Positions 8,321 to 17,981 of a stretch of DNA of 64,000 nucleotides are shown here, one piece after another. The first letter of the stretch is position 1, and each line of letters starts with the position of its first letter. The notes beneath the pieces are model-generated. The model made no database searches and was not told the origin of the DNA. It saw only the letters and a program-made list of their open reading frames with translations. The stretch is from Moritella sp. Urea-trap-13 (GTDB lineage Bacteria > Pseudomonadota > Gammaproteobacteria > Enterobacterales > Moritellaceae). The stretch covers positions 62,001-126,000 of the forward strand of contig NZ_PJCA01000029.1 in assembly GCF_002836355.1 (NCBI RefSeq), in the 5' to 3' direction. A program made the position numbers and the translations under genes.

Positions 8321-8338
8321 CGAATCATGAATGATTCG
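8321..8338 (-). terminator. Terminator of gltBD
   Basis: CGAATCAT (8321-8328) pairs perfectly with ATGATTCG (8331-8338). On the minus strand it is followed by TCTTTTTT, the classical intrinsic-terminator arrangement, 23 bp past the gltD stop. Confidence 0.8.
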
Positions 8339-8361
8339 CCTTGTTAATATTCAAATGCGCG

Positions 8362-9852
8362 TTAAGGCAAGTAGCTTTTCCCCATCAAGTAAGAATCCAC
8401 CTCACGGGCAGCGCGGCGACCTTCATCAATAGCCCAAACAATCAGGCTTTGTCCACGACGTCCGTCTCCTGCGGCGAATACGCCCGGCTTGCTCGTCGCA
8501 AACTTATCATATTCAGCCTTAATGTTAGAACGTCCATCTTTTTCAAGATCAAACTGCTCAATCAAGCCACCTTCTGGCCCCATGAAACCCATTGCTAACA
8601 AGACCATATCGGCAGGAAGTACTTTCTCACTACCAGGGATCTTATTCGGCACCATTGCGCCATCAGGCTGACGTTGCCACTCAACATTAACCGTATGCAC
8701 GGCTTTAACATTGCCGTTATCATCACCTTCAATTTTAGTGGTCATCACTAAGTATTGGCGTGGATCCTGTCCTTGCACGGCAATCGATTCTTCTTGACCG
8801 TAATCAACTAGAAGTTGTTTCGGCCACTGTGGCCAAGGATTATTGTCCTGTCGTGATGCCGGCGGTTGCGGCATGATCTCTAACTGGGCAACACTTTCAC
8901 ACTGATGGCGTAACGATGTGCCTACACAGTCAGTACCGGTATCACCACCACCGATAATAACCACATTTTTACCTTTAGCATTAATGTAGTTGCCATCTGC
9001 GTGATCACTGTCTAACAAGCTCTTGGTATTCGCTTTTAGAAAGTCCATGGCAAAGTGGATACCATTAAGTTCACGACCTTCTTCAACCATCAGGTCGCGA
9101 GGGACCGTAGCACCGACGCACAGCACCACCGCATCAAAATCCTGTTCAAGCTGCTTTGCAGAAATATCTTTACCCACTTCAGTATTGGTTACAAACACAA
9201 TACCTTCTTCAGCAAGTAGATCCACACGACGCTGAACGATCTCCTTTTGCAGTTTCATATTAGGAATACCGTACATCAACAAACCACCGATACGGTCGGC
9301 GCGTTCATAGACAGTCACCCTATGGCCTGCGGAGTTAAGCTGCGCAGCCGCAGCCATGCCTGCAGGGCCAGAACCGATAACCGCAACCGTTTTACCCGTG
9401 CGCTTGCTTGGAATGTTAGCGACAACCCAGCCCTCTTTGAAGGCTTTTTCGATAATCGCGTACTCGTGAAGTTTAATTGTGACGGGTTCAGCATTGATCC
9501 CCAGTACACAAGCCCCTTCACAAGGAGCCGGACAAACACGACCTGTAAACTCCGGAAAGTTATTGGTTTTATGCAGCAACTGTACCGCTTCTTTCCAACG
9601 GCCGTGATAGATCAGATCATTCCACTCCGGAATGATATTATTGACCGGGCAGCCAGCAACCGCCGGGGCGTATTGTGATACAGCCGATTGACAAAACGGC
9701 ACACCACAATCCATGCAGCGTGATGCCTGTTTTTCGATATCTGCAGTTTCCATATGATGATGGACTTCTTGCCAGTCAATCAAACGCGTCTTCGGATCGC
9801 GATCTTCTGGTAAGGCTCTTGCTACTTTCATAAATCCGGTTGGATTTCCCAT
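8362..9852 (-). CDS. gltD: Glutamate synthase [NADPH] small subunit
   Basis: The beta subunit of GOGAT. It oxidises NADPH through FAD and passes electrons through iron-sulfur clusters to the large subunit. Visible are the N-terminal cysteine clusters (CMDCGVPFC and later [19 protein letters not shown]), the FAD-binding [10 protein letters not shown] near residue 161, the NADPH-binding GGGDTGTDC and the C-terminal [17 protein letters not shown]. At 496 aa it has the usual size. It lies 20 bp downstream of gltB in the same transcript, which ends at the hairpin at 8321-8338. Confidence 0.97.
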   Translation of the reverse strand: MGNPTGFMKVARALPEDRDPKTRLIDWQEVHHHMETADIEKQASRCMDCGVPFCQSAVSQYAPAVAGCPVNNIIPEWNDLIYHGRWKEAVQLLHKTNNFPEFTGRVCPAPCEGACVLGINAEPVTIKLHEYAIIEKAFKEGWVVANIPSKRTGKTVAVIGSGPAGMAAAAQLNSAGHRVTVYERADRIGGLLMYGIPNMKLQKEIVQRRVDLLAEEGIVFVTNTEVGKDISAKQLEQDFDAVVLCVGATVPRDLMVEEGRELNGIHFAMDFLKANTKSLLDSDHADGNYINAKGKNVVIIGGGDTGTDCVGTSLRHQCESVAQLEIMPQPPASRQDNNPWPQWPKQLLVDYGQEESIAVQGQDPRQYLVMTTKIEGDDNGNVKAVHTVNVEWQRQPDGAMVPNKIPGSEKVLPADMVLLAMGFMGPEGGLIEQFDLEKDGRSNIKAEYDKFATSKPGVFAAGDGRRGQSLIVWAIDEGRRAAREVDSYLMGKSYLP

Positions 9853-9872
9853 AATATTGTCTCCTATTCAGC

Positions 9873-12800
9873 TCAGGCGCTTTGAGCTGCCAGATTTGCA
9901 AGATGCATGTCGAATGCTTCGACTGCCACATCATATTCAGTTTCAAATTTACCCGTGCTACGTGCTTGGTCCATATACTGTTGCATTTTTTTGAAATCAA
10001 CAGGCATGACTTTTACAAAACGTTTAACGGCACTGTCCCAGTCGGCGAGCAAGTCTTCTGCCACATCCGATTGAGTATTGTCTTTGTGCTCGGTAATGAG
10101 GGCTTTTAGTTCAGCAATATCATTAACGTTTTCAAGCATTTCAAGCTGCACCATTTCCATGTTGCATTTGCTGGCTAAATCATTGTTGTCATCTAGAACA
10201 TAAGCAATACCACCTGACATACCCGCAGCGAAATTACGCCCGGTCTGACCAAGAATAACAGCCTTACCACCCGTCATATATTCACAACCGTGATCGCCCA
10301 CACCTTCAACAACCGTCGTAGCACCTGAGTTACGGACGCAGAAACGTTCACCGGCAATACCGCGAATAAAGGCTTTACCTGAAGTGGCACCAAACAAGGC
10401 AACGTTACCAATGACGATATTTTTACTGGCTTCAAAAGTGGCCACTTTAGGTGGGTAAACAACCAAATTGGCACCGGATAATCCCTTACCAAAATAGTCA
10501 TTCGCATCACCCTCAAGCTCAAAGCGAAGGCCCTTAGCTGAGAAGCAACCAAAACTCTGACCTGCCGAACCGTTAAACTTAACCTTGATGGTATTTTCCG
10601 GCAGACCGTCAGCTTCATATTTCTTCGAGATCTCGTTAGACAGCATGGCGCCAATAGTACGATCGGTATTCACTACATCGTACTCAAGATTAACTGGCGT
10701 TTGACTTTCCAGTGCATCCTTGGCGTCTTCCATCATGCGACGGTCAATAATATCGTCGATCAGGTGTTTTTGTTCTTTAGAGCAGTACAGGGTTTCGTCA
10801 GCCGCACATTTCTCTTTGTACAGCAACGGCGAGAGATCAACACCCTTGTATTTCCAATGGTCGACATCAGTGCGCGTTCTCAAGTACTGGGTTTGTCCAA
10901 CCATTTCGTTAATGGTTTTAAAGCCCAGTTCGGCCATGATCTCGCGTAAGCCTTCTGCCATCATGGTAAAGAAGTTAACCAAAATATCAGCCTGGCCACT
11001 AAAACGACCGCGCAACTCTCGGTCTTGTGTCGCGATACCGACAGGGCAGGTATTTAAGTGGCATTTACGCATCATGATACAGCCTTCAACCACTAACGCA
11101 GTTGTCGCCATACCGTATTCTTCCGCACCCAACAAGGTCGCTATCGCCAGATCGCGTGGTGTTTTCAACTGCCCATCGGTTTGCACCGTAATACGGCTAC
11201 GTAAATGATTACGCACCAGTGTTTGATGGGTTTCAGCGAGGCCAAGTTCCCAAGGCAGACCCGCATGCTTGATCGAGCTCAGAGGTGAAGCACCGGTACC
11301 GCCATCATGGCCAGCAATCAGAACTACATCGGCATAACCTTTACACACACCCGATGCGATAGTACCAACACCCGCTTCAGATACCAGTTTCACATTTACC
11401 CGCGCTTCACGGTTAGCGTTTTTAAGGTCAAATATGAGCTGTGACAAATCTTCGATAGAATAGATGTCATGATGCGGCGGCGGTGAAATTAGTCCTACAC
11501 CAGGCGTAGAGCCACGTGTACGACCAATCCAGGCATCAACCTTATGCCCAGGTAATTGGCCACCCTCGCCCGGCTTGGCACCTTGCGCCATTTTAATTTG
11601 TAATTCGTCTGCATTAGTCAAGTAATGACTGGTTACCCCAAAACGGCCAGAAGCAACCTGCTTGATCCGCGACTTCATCGAATCGCCATTTTCCATCGGC
11701 TTAAAGCGAATCGGATCTTCACCGCCCTCACCACTGTTACTTCTACCGCCAATACGATTCATGGCAATGGCGAGCGTAGTGTGCGCTTCCCAAGAAATAG
11801 AACCAAAGGACATAGCACCGGAAGCAAAACGTTTGAAAATATTTTCGATCGGCTCCACTTCATCTAATGGGATAGATTTATGGTCCGCACTAAATTCGAG
11901 CAAACCACGTAAAGTAAATGCATCTTTACTCTGTGTATCAACGACTTTTGCATATTCTTTAAACTGTTCAGTATTGTTACTCGCTGTAGAATGCTGCAGC
12001 AAGCGAATAGTAGTTGGGTTAAACAGGTGTTTTTCCCCATCATGACGCCAAGCGTATTCGCCACCAGTCTTCAACAGATCATCAGCGGCAATACGATCTT
12101 CAGGTAAAAAACCGTCACGGTGGCGCATTAACGCCTCTGTCGCGATTTGATCTAGGCCAATACCTTCGATGCGGCTTACCGTACCGGTGAAGTAATTATC
12201 AATAACATCACTGTTAATACCCAGCGCTTCAAATATCTGAGCACCCTGGTAAGACTGTAATGTTGAAATCCCCATTTTCGAGAAGATCTTCAACAAACCA
12301 CTACCAACGGCTTTGATATACTTAGCAACAACGACGTCATTACTGAATTTAGGATTAATAACGCCGTCATCACGCAAGCTATACAAACTTTCAAGCGCCA
12401 AATAAGGGTTAACCGCTGCTGCGCCAAAACCTAACACAGTAGCAAAGTGATGCGTTTCACGAATATCGGCAACTTCGAGGATAAGATCGGCTTTGGCACG
12501 TAAACCTTCGCGGATCAAATAATGATGGATCGCAGCAGTCGCCAGTACCGACGGTATCGCCGCATGATCGGTGTCGATATTACGGTCACTCAATAGCAAC
12601 AACGCATAACCATTGTTAACCGCATCTTTGGCATACAAACAGATACGATCAAGTGCAGCCTTCAGTGCCCCTTCTTTGCCTGTCGCTCTAAAGGTAATAT
12701 CAATGGTTTTAGACTGCAGATGATTATGGTCAATTTGCTGCAGTTTTTTAAATTCTTCATTGGTCAGCACTGGCTGGTCAATTTCAATCTTGTGACAATG

Positions 12801-14480
12801 CGCAGGCGTCTCTGTCAATAAGTTGTGCGAGTTGCCGACATAACCACGCAAAGACATCACCAACTCTTCTCGGATCGGATCTATCGGCGGATTAGTAACC
12901 TGAGCAAACAACTGTTTAAAATAGTGAGATAGTTGCTGCGGGCGATCGGAAAGTACCGCTAACGGTGTATCTGTACCCATAGCACCAAGCGGCTCTTTGC
13001 TGCTGTCGACCATTTGCGCCAAAATCAGGTTAAGATCTTCACTGCTGTAGCCAAACGCTTTTTGAATTTTTCTCAGGTTTGGCAACTCAGCTTGAGTGAC
13101 AGATGCTGCTGGCGTTGGCAGTTCGTTCAACAGTATTTTGTTTTCGCTCAGCCATCGTTCATACGGTTGTGCAGAGCAAATACCATTTTTAACCTCATCA
13201 TCACTGATAATGCGGCCTTGTTCCAAATCGGCAATAAATATCTTGCCCGGTTGCAAGCGACCTTTTTCTACGACAGTCGATTGATCGATACAGATGGTGC
13301 CCGTTTCAGAGCCCATGATCAACGTGCCATCATTGGTGAGCAAGTAACGCGAAGGACGTAAGCCATTACGGTCGAGTGTGGCGCCAATCATTTTGCCATC
13401 GGTGAACGAAATAGAAGCTGGGCCATCCCATGGTTCCATGATGCAAGCGTAATACTCATAAAAAGCGCGCTTAACCGGATCCATGTCTTCCTGAGATTGC
13501 CATGCTTCCGGCACCATCATCATCATGACCTGAGCCAGTGGACGTCCGCTGAGCACAAGCAGCTCAATCGCCATATCAAGGTTTGCAGAATCTGAATTAC
13601 CACGGTTACATACCGGGTTGATCATTTTCAGTTCGGCGTCACTGAAGTTTATCGATTTAAACATCGCTTCGCGCGCGTTCATCCAATTGACATTGCCCTG
13701 AACGGTATTAATTTCACCATTGTGAGATAAATAGCGGAACGGTTGTGCTCGACGCCATGCCGGGAATGTATTGGTTGAAAAGCGGGAGTGGAACATGGCG
13801 AGGCCAGTCGTCACGCGTTCATTTTGCAAATCGAGGTAGTATTGTTTCACCTGCGCGGTGGTGAATTGCCCTTTATACACTATGGTACGGGAGGACATAG
13901 AAGCGATATAAAACTCATCGGTTTCTTTAGCGATGGTTCTGTTAAGCTTGTGTGACGTGTATTTACGTAACACAAATAACTTACGTTCAAAAACCTGCTG
14001 GGTAAGATCATTCGGTTTTTGGATAAATACCTGTTCAATCTGAGGCTCAGAGTCAAACGAGGCTACCCCCAACATCGAATTATCCGTTGGTACCGAACGA
14101 TAAGCCAGTATGCTTAAACCAAGTTCTTCAATAGCAGCATTAAAAACCTCACGGCTTTTCTCCGCTTGCTCGGGATCGTTAGGGAAGAAGATCATCCCAA
14201 CGCCATATTCGCCTTCAGGAGGTAACTGGAAGCCAAGTTCACTGGCTTCTGCTTTGAAAAAATCATGCGGAATCTGGATCAATATTCCTGCACCATCACC
14301 ACTTTTAACATCAAAGCCAGTACCGCCTCGGTGTTCCATGCATTCCAGCATAGTAAGTGCGTTCTGAATAATATCGTGCGACTTTTTACCTTTTAGATTG
14401 GTAACAAAGCCGATACCACAGCTATCGTGTTCAAACTCTGAACGATAGAGACCGTGATGCTTAGTATTTCTGCTCATCAT
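9873..14480 (-). CDS. gltB: Glutamate synthase [NADPH] large subunit
   Basis: The alpha subunit of glutamate synthase, which converts glutamine plus 2-oxoglutarate to two glutamates. The class II amidotransferase nucleophile is Cys21 in DSCGIGF, exposed by removing a 20-residue propeptide. Further on come the FMN-barrel synthase domain (GRSNSGEGGEDP, GQLPGHKVD), the 3Fe-4S cysteines CIMMRKCHLNTCPVG and the GXGXG beta-helix domain (GATSGKAFIRG, GGKAVILG). I start at ATG 14480, which has GGGAAG 7 bp upstream. A longer in-frame start at 14543 would place the promoter's -10 box inside the gene. The protein is 1535 aa and is followed by gltD. Confidence 0.97.
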   Translation of the reverse strand: MMSRNTKHHGLYRSEFEHDSCGIGFVTNLKGKKSHDIIQNALTMLECMEHRGGTGFDVKSGDGAGILIQIPHDFFKAEASELGFQLPPEGEYGVGMIFFPNDPEQAEKSREVFNAAIEELGLSILAYRSVPTDNSMLGVASFDSEPQIEQVFIQKPNDLTQQVFERKLFVLRKYTSHKLNRTIAKETDEFYIASMSSRTIVYKGQFTTAQVKQYYLDLQNERVTTGLAMFHSRFSTNTFPAWRRAQPFRYLSHNGEINTVQGNVNWMNAREAMFKSINFSDAELKMINPVCNRGNSDSANLDMAIELLVLSGRPLAQVMMMMVPEAWQSQEDMDPVKRAFYEYYACIMEPWDGPASISFTDGKMIGATLDRNGLRPSRYLLTNDGTLIMGSETGTICIDQSTVVEKGRLQPGKIFIADLEQGRIISDDEVKNGICSAQPYERWLSENKILLNELPTPAASVTQAELPNLRKIQKAFGYSSEDLNLILAQMVDSSKEPLGAMGTDTPLAVLSDRPQQLSHYFKQLFAQVTNPPIDPIREELVMSLRGYVGNSHNLLTETPAHCHKIEIDQPVLTNEEFKKLQQIDHNHLQSKTIDITFRATGKEGALKAALDRICLYAKDAVNNGYALLLLSDRNIDTDHAAIPSVLATAAIHHYLIREGLRAKADLILEVADIRETHHFATVLGFGAAAVNPYLALESLYSLRDDGVINPKFSNDVVVAKYIKAVGSGLLKIFSKMGISTLQSYQGAQIFEALGINSDVIDNYFTGTVSRIEGIGLDQIATEALMRHRDGFLPEDRIAADDLLKTGGEYAWRHDGEKHLFNPTTIRLLQHSTASNNTEQFKEYAKVVDTQSKDAFTLRGLLEFSADHKSIPLDEVEPIENIFKRFASGAMSFGSISWEAHTTLAIAMNRIGGRSNSGEGGEDPIRFKPMENGDSMKSRIKQVASGRFGVTSHYLTNADELQIKMAQGAKPGEGGQLPGHKVDAWIGRTRGSTPGVGLISPPPHHDIYSIEDLSQLIFDLKNANREARVNVKLVSEAGVGTIASGVCKGYADVVLIAGHDGGTGASPLSSIKHAGLPWELGLAETHQTLVRNHLRSRITVQTDGQLKTPRDLAIATLLGAEEYGMATTALVVEGCIMMRKCHLNTCPVGIATQDRELRGRFSGQADILVNFFTMMAEGLREIMAELGFKTINEMVGQTQYLRTRTDVDHWKYKGVDLSPLLYKEKCAADETLYCSKEQKHLIDDIIDRRMMEDAKDALESQTPVNLEYDVVNTDRTIGAMLSNEISKKYEADGLPENTIKVKFNGSAGQSFGCFSAKGLRFELEGDANDYFGKGLSGANLVVYPPKVATFEASKNIVIGNVALFGATSGKAFIRGIAGERFCVRNSGATTVVEGVGDHGCEYMTGGKAVILGQTGRNFAAGMSGGIAYVLDDNNDLASKCNMEMVQLEMLENVNDIAELKALITEHKDNTQSDVAEDLLADWDSAVKRFVKVMPVDFKKMQQYMDQARSTGKFETEYDVAVEAFDMHLANLAAQSA

Positions 14481-14511
14481 ATATAAACTTCCCTTTAAAT
14501 TCTTACCCAAA

Positions 14512-14539
14512 ATTATAAGCAGGGTATTTTTTCGAACAA
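14512..14539 (-). promoter_or_regulatory. gltBD sigma-70 promoter
   Basis: On the minus strand TTGTTC (-35, 14534-14539), a 16-bp spacer and a perfect TATAAT (-10, 14512-14517) precede the gltB start by about 30 bp. This fixes the start codon at 14480 and not further upstream. Confidence 0.7.
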
Positions 14540-14543
14540 TCAC

Positions 14544-15069
14544 CCGGTTATTAAGTCGTCTGTCATTCTTGTAAAGCCTGTGGTTAAAAACCTTGGCTTC
14601 ATCCTTTTATCACTTATTTTGTGATTTGTTGTATTAGATAAGATAGCGCTCTGTAAAGAATCTGTCCACAACCTCTTTTTATTACTTCCTTATAGGTAAT
14701 GGCATCTATTTTAACAGTCACTAAATTACGCCCTGTAGCGCGCTTAGTTAGCAAGAATACTCCCCTCCCCCCAATACATCGTTTGAACCACTGAAAGCAG
14801 TACATGGTCAGCGGCAAAAATCTGAGTATAATTCTCATAGCTCGGGGTTTAATCGACCATCAGCAGTAAATAAGTCATTATCACTGTGATAAATCCAGCT
14901 TACTTTTCATGGCAAATATATGACCTAGATGTGGTTTAGAGTTGGTGTGGTGTCGAAATGGTGTGGATGTAGTTTAAGTATGGTTTAGATATGCTGGAGA
15001 GGTTGTGGAAATATTATGAATAATATTGTGAAAATAGAACAGTACTTACTGCTCTATTTCCTCATTATC
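14544..15069. other. Long intergenic region upstream of gltB
   Basis: No convincing gene. A 74-codon minus-strand reading frame at 14614-14838 has no ribosome-binding site and no recognisable features. From about 14929 to 15005 there is a GT-rich stretch with imperfect repeats of TGGTTTAGA/TGGTGTGG. An ATCAC-n7-GTGAT dyad lies near 14609-14626. Confidence 0.5.
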
Positions 15070-15510
15070 TTAGTACTTTTTATATAAGCTCAAGTTGCCA
15101 TTTTTATCAAACGCAATCACGTTAAAGTCTTTGTAGTCCTTACCTGGTGCAGCCATACCTGGCGAATGCTGCGGCATGCCTGGAGCGGAAAGACCGGTAA
15201 TATTAGTCGGTCGTTCGCTAAGTAAGCGAGCGATGTCTTTTTCTGGTACGTGTCCTTCAACCATATAACCGTCTACAACAGCCGTGTGGCAAGACTGTAA
15301 GTTACTCGGCATACCGAATTTCTTCTGCACTGCTGACCAATCACGTTGGTGATGCACATTCACTTTATAGCCTTTTTCTTCCATGATATCTGCCCATTCA
15401 ACGCAGCAACCACATGATGGTGATTTGTATAACTCAATAGTTGGTTTGGCGAATGCGACAGCGCTAAAGCTGAATGCTAATATTGCAATTAATTTTGTAA
15501 TTGTTTTCAT
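15070..15510 (-). CDS. DUF411 periplasmic metal-binding protein
   Basis: A small exported protein with a signal peptide (MKTITKLIAILAFSFSAVAFA) and the family hallmark PSCGCCVEWADIM, a Cys-x-Cys-Cys site expected to hold copper or a similar soft metal. It also has SCHTAVVDGYMVEGHVP and the C-terminal GLSAPGMP. DUF411 proteins commonly sit beside copper/silver/cadmium resistance genes, as here, where a Cus-type efflux operon starts 750 bp away. The full-length family is about 140-155 aa. Metal delivery or sequestration in the periplasm is inferred from family context. Confidence 0.88.
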   Translation of the reverse strand: MKTITKLIAILAFSFSAVAFAKPTIELYKSPSCGCCVEWADIMEEKGYKVNVHHQRDWSAVQKKFGMPSNLQSCHTAVVDGYMVEGHVPEKDIARLLSERPTNITGLSAPGMPQHSPGMAAPGKDYKDFNVIAFDKNGNLSLYKKY

Positions 15511-15575
15511 TTTAAATTCCCTAAATATCTATTACTTACTATATATGACTTACTATATATCACTTAATTTGGCTA

Positions 15576-15606
15576 GCTAACACACTCTACTTATAGACTA
15601 GTTCAA
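15576..15606 (-). promoter_or_regulatory. Possible MerR-type promoter of the DUF411 gene
   Basis: On the minus strand a TTGAAC -35 box (15601-15606) is separated by 19 bp from a poor -10 (15576-15581). The spacer, TAGTCTATAAGTAGAGTGT, resembles the imperfect dyad of metal-sensing MerR regulators. The -10 box is weak, so this is tentative. Confidence 0.3.
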
Positions 15607-15662
15607 TCATTGCTCTTTTGGCATTGACTGAATTGCAGTGGTCTACTTTGGCCTCATCTGAT

Positions 15663-15692
15663 TCAATCTCAATCTCAATCTCAATCTCAATT
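15663..15692. repeat. TCAATC hexamer repeat
   Basis: Four perfect copies of TCAATC and a fifth ending in T lie in the gap between the DUF411 gene and the next minus-strand gene. A separate 14-bp direct repeat (ACTTACTATATAT plus one base) lies at 15534-15560. Confidence 0.85.
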
Positions 15693-15735
15693 GATGAAAA
15701 TTCAGCAACAAGCAGGAGTGTGGTATTAACAAATG

Positions 15736-16107
15736 TTAAGCGATAGGAGGTCGATATAGGAGATCTGGGATGGCAAAACGAGCTTGGAATGAATCATTGT
15801 GGATCAGGCTTAGCGTGTAAGGCTGACCGGTATTCAAAGGGGATAATGAAATAATGGCATAACTTGTGGTCGCACTGGAGAAACAACATTGATTTTCAAT
15901 ATTACTTTCCAAAGAATCACAGCAGTTATCTTTTGCGTTGTTAGCCATCATCTGCCCGGCATCACAATGCATAGCATTATCGATGGCTGCAATGTTATTT
16001 GACCGTTCATGAGCAGAAAGTGGCGCATAGGCAAGCTGGCTCGAGAGTACAATACTCACTAGCAACAGACAGATCACCTTAATTACACGCCTTGGTATTA
16101 GCATCAC
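15736..16107 (-). CDS. Small exported Cys-rich protein, metal-associated
   Basis: A 123-aa protein with an N-terminal signal or anchor segment (VIKVICLLLVSIVLSSQLAYA). The following region carries HCDAGQMMANN, a DNCCDS motif and a QCCF motif, hence paired cysteines plus Met/His, ending in LLYRPPIA. The product of the divergent gene at 16262 ends in the same LYRPP tail, although the rest differs. It has its own strong promoter and lies between copper-resistance genes. I do not recognise the family; a periplasmic metal-binding or accessory role is inferred from composition and location. Confidence 0.6.
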   Translation of the reverse strand: MMLIPRRVIKVICLLLVSIVLSSQLAYAPLSAHERSNNIAAIDNAMHCDAGQMMANNAKDNCCDSLESNIENQCCFSSATTSYAIISLSPLNTGQPYTLSLIHNDSFQARFAIPDLLYRPPIA

Positions 16108-16133
16108 AAACTCTTCTTACTTAATTACGATGA

Positions 16134-16162
16134 ATTATCTATAAGACCTGCTATATTGTCAA
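16134..16162 (-). promoter_or_regulatory. Sigma-70 promoter of the 16107 gene
   Basis: On the minus strand TTGACA (16157-16162) and GATAAT (16134-16139) are separated by exactly 17 bp. The -10 ends 26 bp before the ATG at 16107. Confidence 0.7.
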
Positions 16163-16210
16163 TATGCGGTGTATAAATAAACAGCGCCGCAAAAACTTGC
16201 TCTTACCCTC

Positions 16211-16241
16211 TTGACCTTACCATAGGGGTAATGCTTAAATT
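16211..16241 (+). promoter_or_regulatory. CueR/MerR-type promoter of the copper efflux operon
   Basis: TTGACC (-35, 16211-16216), an over-long 19-bp spacer and TAAATT (-10, 16236-16241). The spacer contains the dyad TTACC-n5-GGTAA (16217-16231). This matches the design of E. coli copA (TTGACCTTCCCC...GGAAGG, 19-bp spacer), where CueR untwists the promoter upon Cu(I) or Ag(I) binding. No merR-family gene is present in the window. Confidence 0.7.
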
Positions 16242-16261
16242 ACATGTACTTTCATTAAAAG

Positions 16262-16678
16262 ATGTCTTTCATGCGCGCCTTGGCTTTGGTTTTATTATTA
16301 TTAATAAACTCATTTTCATTACCTCTTCAGGCAATGAACAGCCACGTTATGTCTGCAAATATCCCCTGCAATATGAACACAATGCCAGGAATGATGGCTA
16401 AAGTTGCGACGGCTCAGCAAGACAGTGCAGACGTTAACACCGACAACCACTGTCAAATGAATGATATGTCAACCAGTGCGGAGCTTACTACCGTGACTGA
16501 AAGTAGTTGTGATATGTCCAACAGTAGCAATTGCAGCACAGCTAGCTCACTGCCTTTTATCAGCATCAATGTATTAATGGTTGCGAGCAGCGCTCAAACA
16601 ACGTCCGTATTGTATTCCCCTGCCTTTCTCCCTGAACAACATCCAGAAAGTTTATATCGTCCCCCTCTTATTGGTTGA
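16262..16678 (+). CDS. Small exported Met/Cys-rich protein heading the cus operon
   Basis: A 138-aa protein with a signal peptide (ALALVLLLLINSFSLPLQA), followed by a Met/His/Cys-rich region (MNTMPGMM, NHCQMNDM, SSCDMSNSSNC) suited to Cu(I)/Ag(I) binding. It has a hydrophobic second half and the terminal ESLYRPPLIG. That tail recurs in the gene at 15736-16107. It is the first gene behind the CueR-like promoter and 38 bp upstream of the TolC-family gene. ATG 16262 or ATG 16271 could be used. The family is not recognised; a periplasmic metal-buffering role is inferred. Confidence 0.6.
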   Translation: MSFMRALALVLLLLINSFSLPLQAMNSHVMSANIPCNMNTMPGMMAKVATAQQDSADVNTDNHCQMNDMSTSAELTTVTESSCDMSNSSNCSTASSLPFISINVLMVASSAQTTSVLYSPAFLPEQHPESLYRPPLIG

Positions 16679-16716
16679 TTTTAATTACTCTAAAAATCAA
16701 TTAATAAGGAATAAAA

Positions 16717-17973
16717 ATGCCATCCAAAATTTATTTTGGGCTATTAACGTTATTTACATTTAATGTTAATGCTCAGCTGTTAACGCTATCTGTCGCGGAA
16801 GATCTTGCCCTGCACAGCGATCCAACAGCGCAGATCTATACTGCTCAGCAGACCCGTTTTCAAGCGCAAGCGATCAGTTCGTCACAACTGACGGATCCGA
16901 TGATAAAACTCGGCCTCGCCAATGTACCGATAGACAGTTTCTCATTAACTGACGATCCCATGACGCAGTTTAGTATCGGTATGTCACAACAGTTTTCTCG
17001 CGGGGATACGCTGGCGTTAAACGCCAACAACTTCAACCTGCAGGCGCAGCAAAGCGTGCAACTGTCAGCCAATCGCCAGGCCGAGCTAAAGTTACAGATC
17101 AGAGAACTGTGGTTTGATATCCGCTTTACCAAACTCGCTCAACAGATTTTGCAAAAAAACCAAGCCTTATTTAAGTTGAATGTAGATAACCTCTACCGTC
17201 AATTTGAGCTCGGTTATAAGCAAAATCAAGACCTTATTAATGCCGAACTCGAGCTGGCTAAATTCGACGACAGAATTGCAGCATTCGCTCAACAAGAGCA
17301 GGCATTACGTGGCCAGCTGCTTGCGTGGATTGGTTCACAAGCTTTCGAACAACTCGACTCACAAATTCCTGAATGGCAAACAAGCCGTGATTATGCCAAG
17401 CAAGGTAAGGTTGTGCATTATCAACTGCTAGCAAGCCATCCTCAGGTACTGGCCGCGCAGCAAGCTATTGATGTGGCTGAAAACACCATCGAAATAGCCA
17501 ATGAATCCTATAAACCGGCTTTTAAAGTCGATGTGGGTTACGGCCACCGAGAAGCATTAGACATGACAACAGGATCAGCGCGCAGTGATTTACTCAGTGG
17601 TTCTGTCACCATGAATATCCCCTTGTTTACCGGTAATCGCCAAGACCAAGTTGTCATCGCGGCCACCCAGGGTAAGGGCATCAAAAAAGCAGAGAAAGAT
17701 CTGCTATTGATTAAATTCAATGGCATTTTAAACGGTGCTATCGCCAATTTTCTGAATACCGAATCTCGACTGCAACGCTATCAGGATACGCTACTTCCTC
17801 ATGCCAAACGCAATACCGAAGCATCCTTACAAGGTTATCAGCTCAATACCAATAACTTTGAACAAATCATCAAGGCATTTATGGATGAGCAAGCGCTAGA
17901 GCTGGAATACCAGCAACTGCATTTTCAGAGTCTAAAAACATTAGCCCGCATTCGTTATTTTCAAGCATTATAG
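16717..17973 (+). CDS. TolC-family outer-membrane channel of heavy-metal RND pump
   Basis: The outer-membrane factor of a CusCBA-type tripartite efflux system. A signal peptide (cleavage after NVNA) is followed by two outer-membrane efflux repeats rich in coiled coil (QAQAISSSQLTDPMIKLG, FELGYKQNQDLINAELELAK, QGYQLNTNNFEQIIKAFMDEQ). The protein is 418 aa, normal for the CusC/CzcC-like branch that lacks the lipobox. AAGGA lies 7 bp before the ATG. It is followed 8 bp later by the membrane-fusion protein gene, so expression is joint. Confidence 0.9.
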   Translation: MPSKIYFGLLTLFTFNVNAQLLTLSVAEDLALHSDPTAQIYTAQQTRFQAQAISSSQLTDPMIKLGLANVPIDSFSLTDDPMTQFSIGMSQQFSRGDTLALNANNFNLQAQQSVQLSANRQAELKLQIRELWFDIRFTKLAQQILQKNQALFKLNVDNLYRQFELGYKQNQDLINAELELAKFDDRIAAFAQQEQALRGQLLAWIGSQAFEQLDSQIPEWQTSRDYAKQGKVVHYQLLASHPQVLAAQQAIDVAENTIEIANESYKPAFKVDVGYGHREALDMTTGSARSDLLSGSVTMNIPLFTGNRQDQVVIAATQGKGIKKAEKDLLLIKFNGILNGAIANFLNTESRLQRYQDTLLPHAKRNTEASLQGYQLNTNNFEQIIKAFMDEQALELEYQQLHFQSLKTLARIRYFQAL

Positions 17974-17981
17974 AGGTTTTC

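Noticed and set aside
9247-9678. 143-codon plus-strand frame inside gltD
   Set aside because: Antisense to a fully conserved gltD region; no start signals and no recognisable protein.
11662-12045. 127-codon plus-strand frame inside gltB
   Set aside because: Shadow of gltB; the opposite strand carries conserved synthase motifs throughout.
14614-14838. 74-codon minus-strand frame upstream of gltB
   Set aside because: No ribosome-binding site, odd composition, no family resemblance.
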